Below are positions 1-8,685 of a stretch of 64,000 nucleotides of DNA, one piece after another. Source of the DNA: an uncultured Pseudodesulfovibrio sp. Its GTDB lineage: Bacteria > Desulfobacterota > Desulfovibrionia > Desulfovibrionales > Desulfovibrionaceae. Both the position numbers and the translations under genes were made by a program. The stretch is from positions 2,312,001 to 2,376,000 of the forward strand of contig NZ_OY761823.1 of the NCBI RefSeq assembly GCF_963664965.1. The letters are read 5' to 3'. The notes below the pieces were generated by a model. The model was not told the origin of the DNA and searched no databases. It was given only the letters and a program-made list of their open reading frames with translations. The stretch's first letter is position 1. Every line of letters starts with the position of its first letter.

Positions 1-8
1 TGGTCACG

Positions 9-668
9 TTAAATGATGACGTGCTTTTTGATGTAAGCCACTGCTTCCGCCGTGTCGTCTGTGACGATAAACAGGTCGAGGTCCTCTTCCTTGCAGAAGC
101 CGTTTGAGACCATCTGATCCTTGATCCAGTCGATGAGGCCTGCCCAGAATTCGGTTCCGAAAAGGACGATGGGGAAGGGCTTGATGCGGTGCGTCTGGAT
201 GAGCACGAGCGCTTCGGCCAGTTCATCGAGAGTGCCGTATCCTCCGGGCAGGGCCACGTAGGCAAGGGCGTATTTGATAAACATCAGCTTGCGGATAAAG
301 AAGTATCGGAAATCACTGCGGATGTTCATGTACGGGTTGTTGTGCTGTTCCATGGGCAGGTGGATGTGCAGGCCGATGGATTCGCCCCCGTTTTCGAACG
401 CGCCCTTGTTGCCTGCTTCCATCAGGCCCGGGCCGCCGCCCGTGATAACCGAGAATCCGGCCTCGGACAGTTCCTTGGACAGCTGTACTGTCTTTTCGTA
501 GAGCGGATCCTCCGGTTTGACGCGGGCTGAACCGAACATGGACACGGCAGGACCGATTTCCGACAGGTTTTCGAATCCATCCACTATTTCGGACATGATT
601 TTGAAAAGCCGCCAGGATTCCTGCATGGAAAGATCATCAATGAGGTATTGTTTCGAGCGGTGTATCAT
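9..668 (-). CDS. LOG-family (TIGR00730) Rossmann-fold nucleotide-binding protein
   Basis: The 219-residue product carries the two signature motifs of the LOG / lysine decarboxylase-like family: GGGPGLME (about residues 77-84) and PGGYGTLDE (about 141-149). Family members hydrolyse nucleoside 5'-monophosphates, in some cases cytokinin riboside monophosphates, releasing the base in the cytosol; the true substrate here is unknown. The ATG start is supported by an AAGGAG ribosome-binding site about 6 bases upstream on the minus strand. It is divergent from the metallo-beta-lactamase gene that follows. Length is normal for the longer class of the family. The family call is secure; any link to lysine decarboxylation is a historical misnomer. 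Confidence 0.93.
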   Translation of the reverse strand: MIHRSKQYLIDDLSMQESWRLFKIMSEIVDGFENLSEIGPAVSMFGSARVKPEDPLYEKTVQLSKELSEAGFSVITGGGPGLMEAGNKGAFENGGESIGLHIHLPMEQHNNPYMNIRSDFRYFFIRKLMFIKYALAYVALPGGYGTLDELAEALVLIQTHRIKPFPIVLFGTEFWAGLIDWIKDQMVSNGFCKEEDLDLFIVTDDTAEAVAYIKKHVII

Positions 669-763
669 GTGGTCTCCTTGTGCTGAATGTATCGTGTGAG
701 GAATGTGGGTGGTTGCCTGATTTTCGATAATAAGGCATGTAATCCTCTGGAGCGCGACGCTCG

Positions 764-791
764 TTGCACTCCTGTGTAACTTTCTTAATAC
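764..791 (+). promoter_or_regulatory. putative sigma70 promoter for the MBL-fold gene
   Basis: TTGCAC (764-769), 16-base spacer, TAATAC (786-791). It lies about 70 bases upstream of the start codon at 863, in the gap between two divergent genes. Motif match only. Confidence 0.45.
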
Positions 792-862
792 ACCGATTTT
801 TTCTCTTTCGGAAGCGGATATTTTTGACCTGTACCGAAGGATAATCCCTCGCGAGGAAATTG

Positions 863-2470
863 ATGAAGATTACATTTATGGGCGCGGCCCGGACTGTCAG
901 TGGCTCCTGTTACATTATCGAATGCGCCGGGAAAAGGTTTGCCGTGGATTGCGGCCTGCATCAGGGTAACAAGGAAATAGAGAAACGAAATTGGAATTTT
1001 GATGATTATGACGCGAAACATCTTGATTTCATTCTCATAACACACGCCCACATTGATCACAGCGGCCTTTTGCCCGCCATCGTTTCCAAGGGATTCAGAA
1101 ACCCGATCTACTGTACAGCGCCGACTCGGGACCTGATGGAAATCATGCTTCTCGACAGTGCACATATTCAAGAAATGGAAGCCGAATGGAGCAACCGCAA
1201 GCGCATGCGAACAGGCATCCAGACCGTTCGTGCGCTTTACAGCATAGCGGACGCGGAAAACACGATTCCTCTTCTGGCAACCGTAGAGTATGACAAGGTT
1301 TTCGAGCCTGCCCCCGGTCTGCGTATTAAGTACAAGAATGCGGGGCATATTCTCGGTTCCGCTTTTATCGAGATAGAATACCAACAGGACGGCAAGACCA
1401 CCCGCGCCGTTTTTTCCGGTGATCTGGGACGCCCGGAACAGTTGATTGTGGAAGACCCGGACGACATGGAATACGCGGACTACGTTTTTATCGAGTCCAC
1501 TTACGGCAACCGCAATCATCCAGACGAAGAGCATAGCCTCGACGAACTGGCAAAGGCTATCGACTACAGTTACGGAAACGGAGAAAAGGTCGTTATTCCG
1601 GCTTTTGCCGTGGAACGTTCCCAGCAGATCATCTACTCGTTGTTCCTTTTGAAAAAGCAGGGACGTCTGCCTGCGGACATGCCGGTCTATCTTGACAGTC
1701 CTCTTGCCATCCGGGCGACGGAGATTTTCAGGAAGCATCCGGAATTCTATGACGAGCAGACGCAGACATTCATTGAAAACGGCGAGCATCCGCTTGATCT
1801 GCCCAATCTGCATTTTACCGAGTCCCGGGAACAGTCGCAGGCAATCAACGAGACCAAGGGACCGGCCATCGTCATCTCCGCCAGCGGCATGGCAAATGCC
1901 GGACGTATCAAGCATCACCTGCGGCACAATTTGTGGAGACCCGGAGCCAGTGTCATTTTCGTAGGCTGGCAGGGGGTCGGTACGCCGGGACGGAAGATTC
2001 TCGGCGGTGCCAAGAAAATCCGGTTGTTTGGTGAAGAGGTCGCCATTGCCGCGAAGGTCTTCACTATCAATGCCTTTTCTGGCCATGCCGGACAGGATGA
2101 CCTGCTTTCATGGCTTGAAACCATGAAGGGCAAGCCGGTCAAGATCATGCTTGTTCATGGTGAGGCCGAAGTTCAGAAGGAATTCGGGAAACTTATCGAA
2201 GAACGGTTCGGACTGGAAGTCCATATTCCCGAATACATGGAAGAGCTGGAGCTTGAACCCGGACGGGAATTGGCACCTGTTGTTGATATGGCTGTTGCAA
2301 GGCCTCGGGTTGATTGGAATTTCCTGCTTCAGGATTCGGAAAGTCTCTATAAGGAGCTTCGTGCGCGGGTCAAGGACGTGGAAAACCGTCCATGGGTCGA
2401 TCAGGCGGATTTGCGGGACAAGCTGCTGGACGTCAATCGGCATATTATTGAACTTATTTCAGAGATGTAG
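863..2470 (+). CDS. MBL-fold / beta-CASP metallohydrolase (RNA-processing type)
   Basis: A 535-residue protein with the zinc-binding HAHIDH motif at residues 61-66, the beta-CASP region, a conserved SASGMANAGR segment and a C-terminal RMMBL-like SGHAGQDDL motif. This architecture is that of the YsbA/CPSF-73-like exonucleases and endonucleases acting on RNA in the cytosol. I chose the ATG at 863 over the overlapping TTG at 860 because GCGAGG lies at a good distance from it. It is first in a run with rsmD, coaD and miaA: rsmD starts three bases after its stop. The family is clear; nuclease activity is inferred, since many bacterial members remain uncharacterised. Confidence 0.92.
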   Translation: MKITFMGAARTVSGSCYIIECAGKRFAVDCGLHQGNKEIEKRNWNFDDYDAKHLDFILITHAHIDHSGLLPAIVSKGFRNPIYCTAPTRDLMEIMLLDSAHIQEMEAEWSNRKRMRTGIQTVRALYSIADAENTIPLLATVEYDKVFEPAPGLRIKYKNAGHILGSAFIEIEYQQDGKTTRAVFSGDLGRPEQLIVEDPDDMEYADYVFIESTYGNRNHPDEEHSLDELAKAIDYSYGNGEKVVIPAFAVERSQQIIYSLFLLKKQGRLPADMPVYLDSPLAIRATEIFRKHPEFYDEQTQTFIENGEHPLDLPNLHFTESREQSQAINETKGPAIVISASGMANAGRIKHHLRHNLWRPGASVIFVGWQGVGTPGRKILGGAKKIRLFGEEVAIAAKVFTINAFSGHAGQDDLLSWLETMKGKPVKIMLVHGEAEVQKEFGKLIEERFGLEVHIPEYMEELELEPGRELAPVVDMAVARPRVDWNFLLQDSESLYKELRARVKDVENRPWVDQADLRDKLLDVNRHIIELISEM

Positions 2471-2473
2471 AGC

Positions 2474-3034
2474 ATGCGTATAATCGGCGGTCAGTATAAG
2501 GGACGCAGTATAAAAACCTGCGAGGGGCCGGGGTATCGGCCTGCCACCATGAAGGTGCGCGAATCCATTTTCTCCATGCTCATGGCGCGTGGAGTTGATT
2601 TTGAAGAAGTACGCGTGGTTGATATGTTTGCCGGAAGCGGCAGCCTTGCCATCGAGTGCCTGAGCCGCGGAGCGCGTGAAGCGTGGTTCGTGGAGAAGAG
2701 CAACAAGGCGGCGGGCCTGATTCGAAAGAACCTTGCAGATCTTGGTGTTGATAAGAAACGTATAAGAGTGGTCAGCAAAGACCTTTTCGGGGTATTGTCA
2801 AAGAAACCGGAAATTCCGTTTGATCTGGTTTTTATTGACCCGCCGTATGGAAAGGACTTATTGGTACCCGCCCTTGAAAAGGCGTTGAAGAATGAATGGA
2901 TAGCGCCGGGGGCAATCGTATTGGCCGAGGTGGAAACCTCGGTGTCCGCCCCGACTGAGGGGCCTATTGCTGATATGGAACTCTTAACCGACCGTGAATA
3001 CGGTCAGACCAGGATACTTTTATGGCGAAACTGA
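2474..3034 (+). CDS. rsmD: 16S rRNA (guanine(966)-N2)-methyltransferase RsmD
   Basis: The 186-residue protein opens with the RsmD hallmark MRIIGGQYKGR, has the SAM-binding segment VDMFAGSGSLAIE (about residues 49-61) and the catalytic DPPYG motif (122-126) of N2-guanine methyltransferases. RsmD methylates G966 of 16S rRNA in the assembled 30S subunit. Its 3' end overlaps the start of coaD by 13 bases, the common rsmD-coaD pairing, so the two are probably translationally coupled. Confidence 0.96.
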   Translation: MRIIGGQYKGRSIKTCEGPGYRPATMKVRESIFSMLMARGVDFEEVRVVDMFAGSGSLAIECLSRGAREAWFVEKSNKAAGLIRKNLADLGVDKKRIRVVSKDLFGVLSKKPEIPFDLVFIDPPYGKDLLVPALEKALKNEWIAPGAIVLAEVETSVSAPTEGPIADMELLTDREYGQTRILLWRN

Positions 3035-3546
3035 ACCCTCGCTTGGCGGTTTACCCCGGAACTTTCGACCCCCTCACCATGGGGCACGTCAGCCTGATTC
3101 GACGTGGACTCAAGGTTTTCGATACCATTATTCTTGCTGTTGCCGAAAGCACTCCGAAAAAGACCCTGCTTTCCATTGGGGAGCGTGTGGCTCTTGCCAA
3201 GGAGGTTTTTCGTGGCGATGAGGACCGTATCATCGTGGACCCGTTCAACTCTCTTCTGATCGATTATGTGGAAAAGAAAGGGGCTGGGTCCATCTTGCGC
3301 GGACTGCGGGCTGTTTCCGATTTTGAATACGAATTTCAGATGGCGCTCATGAACCGCAAGCTTGAGCAGGATATCGAAACCGTGTTCCTCATGACCGACT
3401 TCAAGTGGATGTACCTCAGCTCAACGATCGTCAAGGAAGTGGCTCAGTACGGTGGAGATATCCGCGGACTCGTGCCCGGTCCGGTCGTCAAGGCTCTTGG
3501 GAGTAAGTACGGTTTCAATTATACCCGTTCGGGAAAAAGCAGATAA
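3022..3546 (+). CDS. coaD: pantetheine-phosphate adenylyltransferase CoaD
   Basis: CoaD (PPAT) transfers AMP from ATP to 4'-phosphopantetheine to give dephospho-CoA, the penultimate step of coenzyme A synthesis. The 174-residue product contains the nucleotidyltransferase motif PGTFDPLTMGH (residues 12-22) and the C-terminal segment WMYLSSTIVKEVA typical of the family. The start overlaps rsmD by 13 bases. Length is slightly above the usual 160 residues because of a short N-terminal extension and a basic tail. Confidence 0.96.
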   Translation: MAKLNPRLAVYPGTFDPLTMGHVSLIRRGLKVFDTIILAVAESTPKKTLLSIGERVALAKEVFRGDEDRIIVDPFNSLLIDYVEKKGAGSILRGLRAVSDFEYEFQMALMNRKLEQDIETVFLMTDFKWMYLSSTIVKEVAQYGGDIRGLVPGPVVKALGSKYGFNYTRSGKSR

Positions 3547-3549
3547 TTC

Positions 3550-4476
3550 ATGGGTAAACCTTCGCGCATAGTCTGTATGCTCGGTCCTACCGGGACGGGG
3601 AAAACCGCTGCTGCCATCGCCGTGTCCAAGCGGATGAAGGCGAGTGTCATCAATTTCGACTCCCGGCAGGTCTATCGGGATTTCCCCATTATTACGGCTC
3701 AGCCTGATGCTGATGAGCAGGCGGCCTGTCCGCATTTGCTGTATGGTTTTCTTCCCACGGAAGAGAAGATGACCGCGGCGCGGTTTATCGACTTTGCCAC
3801 CGAAAAAATAGAAGAAGTTCTGGCCGAGGGCCGCCTGCCCATTCTGGTTGGCGGCACTGGCCTGTATTTGCGTTCGCTTTTGAGCGGCATTGCGCCGATT
3901 CCTGAAATTCCTGCGGAGATCAGGGAGAAAGTCCTGGCTCGGGTCAAGGTGGAGGGGCCGCAGAAACTTCATGCGGAGTTGGTCGAAACCGACCCGGATT
4001 ATGCCGCAAAGATCCATCCCAACGATACCCAGCGTAACGCCCGTGCCGCCGAGGTGTTTCTTGCCACCGGCAGGAACATGACGTGGTGGCACACCAAAAG
4101 TGAGCACACGCCTGCTCCGTATGACGCTCTCAGGATCGGGATGCAGATCGCGCTCGACGAGCTGGAGCCGCATCTGGCCCGCCGCATTGGTGTGATGCTT
4201 GAGTTGGGGGCGCTGGAAGAGGCCAAGGCGGCCTATGAAAAATGCTCCGACCCGGAAGCGCCGGGGTGGACCGGCATCGGGTGTGCCGAGTTGCTGGCAT
4301 TCTTGCGTAATGAGATTTCACTGGATGAGGCTCGCCGTCTGTGGGTGAAGAATACCCGTGCGTATGCCAAGCGTCAGATCACATGGTTCCGCAAGGAAGC
4401 CGATATTCAGTGGTTTTCACCGGGTGAGAATGAGGCCGTTGCCGACAGCGTTCAAGCGTGGCTCGCGCAGAATTAG
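3550..4476 (+). CDS. miaA: tRNA dimethylallyltransferase MiaA
   Basis: MiaA adds a dimethylallyl group to N6 of A37 in tRNAs reading UNN codons. The 308-residue protein shows the P-loop GPTGTGKT (12-19), the DSRQVYR motif (about 37-43) and GGTGLYLRSLLSG. It starts four bases after coaD, with only a weak ribosome-binding site, so it probably relies on coupling. Its stop codon overlaps that of the convergent sixA gene by four bases and no terminator separates them. Confidence 0.95.
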   Translation: MGKPSRIVCMLGPTGTGKTAAAIAVSKRMKASVINFDSRQVYRDFPIITAQPDADEQAACPHLLYGFLPTEEKMTAARFIDFATEKIEEVLAEGRLPILVGGTGLYLRSLLSGIAPIPEIPAEIREKVLARVKVEGPQKLHAELVETDPDYAAKIHPNDTQRNARAAEVFLATGRNMTWWHTKSEHTPAPYDALRIGMQIALDELEPHLARRIGVMLELGALEEAKAAYEKCSDPEAPGWTGIGCAELLAFLRNEISLDEARRLWVKNTRAYAKRQITWFRKEADIQWFSPGENEAVADSVQAWLAQN

Positions 4477-4955
4477 TCTTTGGCTATCTGCGCCAGTTGT
4501 GCAGGAGTGAGATACCAGTTCAGTTTCGTGTGCCCGTTTTCCCGGGCCATCTGCATGAGACCGCCGTTTTCGATATTGATGTCGAGAGCCTTGCCGCCTG
4601 TGAGCAGGCCGGATGCGATATTGCCGAGTGACGGCAGATGGCCCGCGATGAAGATCGAATCCAGTCCTTCATATTCATTGATGAAATGTATTGTTTCCTG
4701 AGCTGGGGCCATGGCTTTGACCGCCTCGGTGACTTCAATGCGTGAGACAGGGTAGCCAGTGTATTCTGCAATGATTTCTGCTGTCTGAATGGAGCGGACT
4801 TTCGGGCTGGCCACAATGAGTTCGAAGCGAAGGCCGAGAATGCGTGCGGCCTGAGCTGATTTGGTGATCTGTTCACGGCCTACCGGGCTGAGGGGCTGAT
4901 GCGGGTCAAGTTCTTTCGGCAGACAGGCGCCGTGCTGCATAAGGTGTATGTCCAT
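4473..4955 (-). CDS. sixA: SixA-like phosphohistidine phosphatase
   Basis: A 160-residue histidine-phosphatase superfamily protein resembling SixA, which dephosphorylates phosphohistidine on signalling or PTS proteins. The N-terminal catalytic motif reads MQHG instead of RHG, so Gln7 takes the place of the usual Arg before the catalytic His8; later segments KVRSIQTAEII and FIAGHLPSLG carry the other conserved Arg and the second His. The longer open frame to 5078 is rejected: the ATG at 4955 has a GGGAG ribosome-binding site. It is convergent with miaA and shares its stop region. Confidence 0.85.
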   Translation of the reverse strand: MDIHLMQHGACLPKELDPHQPLSPVGREQITKSAQAARILGLRFELIVASPKVRSIQTAEIIAEYTGYPVSRIEVTEAVKAMAPAQETIHFINEYEGLDSIFIAGHLPSLGNIASGLLTGGKALDINIENGGLMQMARENGHTKLNWYLTPAQLAQIAKD

Positions 4956-5110
4956 GGTGTGCTCCCATTGAATTACCTGATTTTTCTGATGGTACCACCG
5001 CCGGGGGGGCTGCGGCAAGCGGGTTGCGGAAAAACCGCAGGCAGGATACATGCGTGGTGGTTTTGAGAACTCGATCACACAGCATGATACTGATGAGGTT
5101 TTTACCGAAT

Positions 5111-6049
5111 ATGTCCTTGAGAATATTTTCAGTGGTTATGGCGGCTTTACTGGCTTTTCCCTGTAGCGTTCTGGCTTTTCAGGGGTATGTCCAGTCGTTT
5201 GGCGACGGTGGGACTATTGCTTGGGGCAGTGGAGAAGTGGCTGTCGTCCGTTCGCTTGCCACGGATGATGGTGAAGAGCCTGCCGTCACTGATCCGCTTG
5301 CCATTCGCAAGGCGGCGAGTCAGGCGCGCAAGCAGATGCTTGATATGATTCTGTCCGTGCGTATTGATGCCAAACGTACTGTGAGTGCATACATATCGGA
5401 TGACCGTGAACTGGCGACCCGCGTACGCGGTGTTGTACAGAATTCGCCATTCGAGCGTCCGGCGGTTTTTGAGGACCGCGGCGAAATTCGGGTTGCCGAA
5501 CGCCTTCGCGGCAAGCTTGCAGAACTCGTCCTGCCGACGACGATTCAGTTTCAGAGCGGGATTCCGCCCAAGCTGTCTACTTCCATGGAGCAGAGCATGT
5601 CCTTTGAGGACGGACTCCCGGAAGAGGCCGGTGTCGGTGCCCGAGGATATACCGGTGTGATAATTGATGCCCGGGGGTATAAAGTCACGCCCGCACTGGC
5701 TCCCGTTATTTATGGACAGGACGGTGAAGGTGCTTACGGTGCCTTTCTTGTCAGTCGGGCCAGTGCCATTGCCAAGGGTGTCGCGGCATACGCCAACACC
5801 AGTGCGCCCGAGGCCCTGCGTGAAAGGGTCGGTGACCGACCTTTGTCCGTTCGAGCACTCAGTGCGTATGGTTCATGGCGTACCGATCTTATCATTTCTT
5901 CGCCCATGGCACGGCTGGTTCGGGCTGTCATGCGTTCCGGCGATGCCATGGAGAACTGCCGGCTTGTCATTGTGGTTGATGCTCCTGAAACTGCCGGTGT
6001 CGATGTCGGAGTCTTGCAAGAGGGCGACATGCCCTTTGAGGAACAATAG
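5111..6049 (+). CDS. exported protein of unknown function, LPP20/FlgT-like N-terminal region
   Basis: I do not recognise this 312-residue protein with certainty. It starts with a classical signal peptide (Met-Ser-Leu-Arg, hydrophobic stretch, SVLA cleavage region near residue 23), so it should be periplasmic. The segment with AIRKAASQARKQMLDMI followed by a RTVSAYI region and an RVAERLRGKLAELV helix resembles the small repeat seen in LPP20-type lipoproteins and FlgT; this is a remote resemblance only. Upstream in-frame ATGs exist at 5084 and 5093, but the one at 5111 has GAGG upstream and gives the cleanest signal peptide. It is followed two bases later by another exported protein and probably forms a two-gene unit with it. 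Confidence 0.72.
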   Translation: MSLRIFSVVMAALLAFPCSVLAFQGYVQSFGDGGTIAWGSGEVAVVRSLATDDGEEPAVTDPLAIRKAASQARKQMLDMILSVRIDAKRTVSAYISDDRELATRVRGVVQNSPFERPAVFEDRGEIRVAERLRGKLAELVLPTTIQFQSGIPPKLSTSMEQSMSFEDGLPEEAGVGARGYTGVIIDARGYKVTPALAPVIYGQDGEGAYGAFLVSRASAIAKGVAAYANTSAPEALRERVGDRPLSVRALSAYGSWRTDLIISSPMARLVRAVMRSGDAMENCRLVIVVDAPETAGVDVGVLQEGDMPFEEQ

Positions 6050-6051
6050 TG

Positions 6052-6957
6052 ATGCGTAAGCGTTTAGTCATATTTGTATTGTTGATTTCACTGTGTGCGA
6101 TGGCTTCTTTGGCCTCGGCTCGCGAAGTTCGTGTTTTCAAGCCCATGGAAGAGGATATGTCTCCCATGCAGCTTCGAAATGAGGCGATGGCCGAGGGGTT
6201 TGCCTTGGCGGCGATCGAAGAAGCAAGGCTCATGCTGGCCGGTGATCTGGATGAGGTGCGTGCCGATCTGCTCAAGAAGTATTTCATGGTGCATGGCAAG
6301 CCGTATATCCAAGGATACAGAATTGTTGCATCCGAGGCCATGGATGCCGGTCTGATATTGCGCCTTGATGTTCGAATCAACAGGAAGGCGCTTCGCGAAG
6401 GGCTGAAGCGGATGGGAATTGCCGCAACGGTTGTTCAGCCACAAGCCGCGACCGTGACCTGGCCCGAAGATCTGCCAGAGGAAGCCGTGACGGAATTGCA
6501 GGGGCTTGTCACCCTGACAGGATTACAGCCCGAGGAAGGCGTTCAGCCTGCGTTTACTTTGGAGTATGGCCCTGAGAAGGCATACAAGGGACGCCTTGTT
6601 CTGGATGATCGGGAGTGGATGTCCATCAATAAGGATATGACAGCTCTCTGGTTTGAATTGTGGGCTCGTTTTTTCAATCGCAATGAGGCTGCCGAGTCCC
6701 GTAGCGGGATGATGCGGTTGGCCGTGTCCGGCTGGTTTTCGCCTGATGCCGCTCTTGAGTTTGACCGCGTGCTTCGCGGTTGGGAAAGAGCCGTGCAGGA
6801 AGCCCGTTTGGTGGAGGTGGACATGCAGCCCACCGGTGTCGGTGCGACCTGGGAAGTCCGGCTTTTGGATGCTGCTCGGCTTGATACGCTGCTCAAATCG
6901 TTCCTTCCGCAGCGTGGGTTGAGTTATCAACTCGCCAAAGAAGGCGCTGAAGAATAA
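6052..6957 (+). CDS. exported protein of unknown function, DUF2066-like layout
   Basis: A 301-residue protein with a signal peptide (MRKRLVIFVLLISLCAMASL, cleavage near ASA-RE), hence periplasmic. The body has a helical segment followed by YIQGYRIV and LILRLDVRINRKALREGLKRMGI, the order seen in DUF2066-type proteins, but I cannot confirm the family. The ATG at 6052 is preferred over the GTG at 6049 because GAGGAA lies about eight bases upstream. The start nearly touches the stop of the preceding exported protein, so the two are very likely co-translated and may act together. A strong terminator follows. Confidence 0.72.
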   Translation: MRKRLVIFVLLISLCAMASLASAREVRVFKPMEEDMSPMQLRNEAMAEGFALAAIEEARLMLAGDLDEVRADLLKKYFMVHGKPYIQGYRIVASEAMDAGLILRLDVRINRKALREGLKRMGIAATVVQPQAATVTWPEDLPEEAVTELQGLVTLTGLQPEEGVQPAFTLEYGPEKAYKGRLVLDDREWMSINKDMTALWFELWARFFNRNEAAESRSGMMRLAVSGWFSPDAALEFDRVLRGWERAVQEARLVEVDMQPTGVGATWEVRLLDAARLDTLLKSFLPQRGLSYQLAKEGAEE

Positions 6958-6982
6958 GGATTTTCAGGAAAACTGAATAATG

Positions 6983-7020
6983 AAAAAGCCCGACAGATTG
7001 ACTGTCGGGCTTTTGTTTTT
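6983..7020. terminator. bidirectional rho-independent terminator
   Basis: AAAAGCCCGACAG pairs with CTGTCGGGCTTTT around a short loop, followed by a T-run on plus and, read on minus, a T-run from the preceding A-tract. It serves the exported-protein pair and the convergent tatA. Confidence 0.9.
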
Positions 7021-7038
7021 TTATTGTGGAATGCTGTT

Positions 7039-7230
7039 CTAGCTTTCCTTTTTCTCTTCTTCTTTTTTCGGTGTCACGTCGATTTCATCAGGCTCACTGC
7101 TGGCCTTCTTGAAGTTGCTGATAGCCTGACCGATGCCGCCGCCGATTTCAGGCAGCTTCTTGGCACCGAAAATGACCAGCACAATGACGAGAATAATCAA
7201 GAGTTCCCAGATTCCGAATCCGCCGATCAT
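7039..7230 (-). CDS. tatA: twin-arginine translocase subunit TatA/TatE
   Basis: The 63-residue protein has the TatA layout: a short periplasmic N-terminus, one membrane helix ([17 protein letters not shown]), the FG hinge, an amphipathic helix ([20 protein letters not shown]) and an acidic/lysine-rich tail. TatA oligomers form the size-variable passage through which the Tat system exports folded, often cofactor-bearing, proteins. The ATG at 7230 has a GGGAGG ribosome-binding site; the longer frame to 7305 is not used. No tatB or tatC is adjacent. Confidence 0.94.
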   Translation of the reverse strand: MIGGFGIWELLIILVIVLVIFGAKKLPEIGGGIGQAISNFKKASSEPDEIDVTPKKEEEKKES

Positions 7231-7465
7231 ATATAGCCTCCCATGGTAAAAGTCTTCAGTTGCAAAGTTGTCAGTGCCTATACACCCGCGCATGGGAGAG
7301 GTCAAGAAAACTCAACTTTTCTTGCATTGGTACAGCCAGTTGTTTTTGAAGGAATGAAAAAAGGGTGATGCGTCTTTACAATTGGAAGACGGGGTTTTAC
7401 ATCTGGTTGAAAGATTTATGTGCCAGTCGTGTCTTTTGTTTGTTCGGCAGGTACTTGGGAGTTTC

Positions 7466-7840
7466 ATGGTGGATGTGAACCGGTTGCCCGGTGAAGGGTG
7501 CCGACATCATACAAGCGGGTACTGTCTGTACGAGGAGCATCTTAATCCGGGATATGAGAACCGGTGGCGTTGCCGTGTGTTGATGCATTGGGAAGCGGCT
7601 TTTGATGACTTCCTTCTTCGCGCCGAGGCCTTCGGCGTGGCTCAGAATGACGTGCAGGGGCTGTGGAACCGAAAATTTGAGCGCTTGGCGCGCAAGGCCT
7701 TTGCCTGCGAGCAGTATACGTTTTGTCATGAAGCCGAGATTCCCGGCTGTCTTCACGCTTTTGATGGATTGTGTCGAATTGCTCTGCCCGTGTGTGAGGG
7801 GCGGTGCCGGCATTTTCAGATAAATGAATCAGATGAATAA
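7466..7840 (+). CDS. Cys-rich protein of unknown function
   Basis: A 124-residue protein I do not recognise. It has eight cysteines, several in pairs or with His nearby (GCRHHTSGYC near the N-terminus; ACEQYTFC, and CRIALPVCEGRC near the C-terminus), which suggests metal binding, possibly zinc or an iron-sulfur cluster. The ATG at 7466 is chosen because GGGAG sits five bases upstream; the frame is open further upstream but without such a signal. Its stop TAA overlaps a possible ATG of the next gene, so translation is likely coupled. Confidence 0.65.
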   Translation: MVDVNRLPGEGCRHHTSGYCLYEEHLNPGYENRWRCRVLMHWEAAFDDFLLRAEAFGVAQNDVQGLWNRKFERLARKAFACEQYTFCHEAEIPGCLHAFDGLCRIALPVCEGRCRHFQINESDE

Positions 7841-7860
7841 TGAATGCAAGGAGTTGCACC

Positions 7861-8661
7861 ATGTTGCTGTCTTTTCCCTATATGCATCCTGAATTGTTTT
7901 CCGGAGATGATGTGCCGGGACTTCGTTTTTTTGATCCCGGCATGACTGCGGAAGTCGGAGAGAACGGTTTTCGTCCTGAAGGGCTTCCGCTTGACCCCAA
8001 GACTGCTGCTGCACTTATCGGGGACTGCATCAATTTTGGAGAGCAGTTCAAGGATCCGTCGGAAATGGCGTATTTCGGAGTGAACTCCACTAAAGAGTTT
8101 TATGAAGGTTCCTCCATGTCCATTCGGGCGCAGCTTACCCGTTCATTTGATGATGGGCAGGGGGCGAAAGAGGAGCGCGAACTCAGAGAGACTCGGTCAC
8201 GCGCTCAGTTCATTCTGCTGCTCGGATGGTTTTTCGAAGAGCGTATGATGGAGCTTGCCGGTCTGGAGAAGGGCGTCAAGGATTCATGGAAGACAATGGA
8301 TACCACGATCGGCGTGGACGATGAAGATCGACTGGACGGCCGTGTGGTCGAGTTGGGAACGGCTGTGAGTCATACTGCCGGAGTTTCTGACGGTCAGGCT
8401 ATTCCTCTTCCGTGGAAACGCATTGCGGAAGCCCTGCCTGCTTTCGTGCCCGCCGATACTGTTCTGGTTTGCCGGGATGCCGAAATCATTGCCGTATGGA
8501 ATGATATGGAGATTGATTTTGTCGCGGCTGACCCTGAAATGGGATTGCCCGCCGGGGCGCAGGTTGCGACTTTGCCTGCGTGGAAGTTCGCAGGACGGCG
8601 CAGCGAACCGGCAGAGTTTCCCTTTGCCTCTCGTGAACTGACTATCGCCGTTATCCGCTAG
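7861..8661 (+). CDS. conserved-looking protein of unknown function
   Basis: A 266-residue soluble protein without signal peptide or membrane segment that I cannot assign. The start at 7861 has a very good AAGGAG site seven bases upstream and is preferred over the ATG at 7840. The N-terminus contains MHPELFSG, almost the same as MHPDFLSG at the start of the HAD phosphatase that follows. The middle is rich in charged residues (AKEERELRETRSRAQF), then GWFFEERMMELAGL. It sits between the Cys-rich protein and the HAD protein, 24 bases before the latter, so an operon is likely. Confidence 0.68.
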   Translation: MLLSFPYMHPELFSGDDVPGLRFFDPGMTAEVGENGFRPEGLPLDPKTAAALIGDCINFGEQFKDPSEMAYFGVNSTKEFYEGSSMSIRAQLTRSFDDGQGAKEERELRETRSRAQFILLLGWFFEERMMELAGLEKGVKDSWKTMDTTIGVDDEDRLDGRVVELGTAVSHTAGVSDGQAIPLPWKRIAEALPAFVPADTVLVCRDAEIIAVWNDMEIDFVAADPEMGLPAGAQVATLPAWKFAGRRSEPAEFPFASRELTIAVIR

Positions 8662-8685
8662 ACGCGCAGTAAGGAGATTTTTTTC

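Noticed and set aside
785-2086. Long minus-strand ORF (433 codons) opposite the MBL gene
   Set aside because: It is an antisense shadow: the plus-strand protein has all family motifs, and the antisense product has no recognisable fold.
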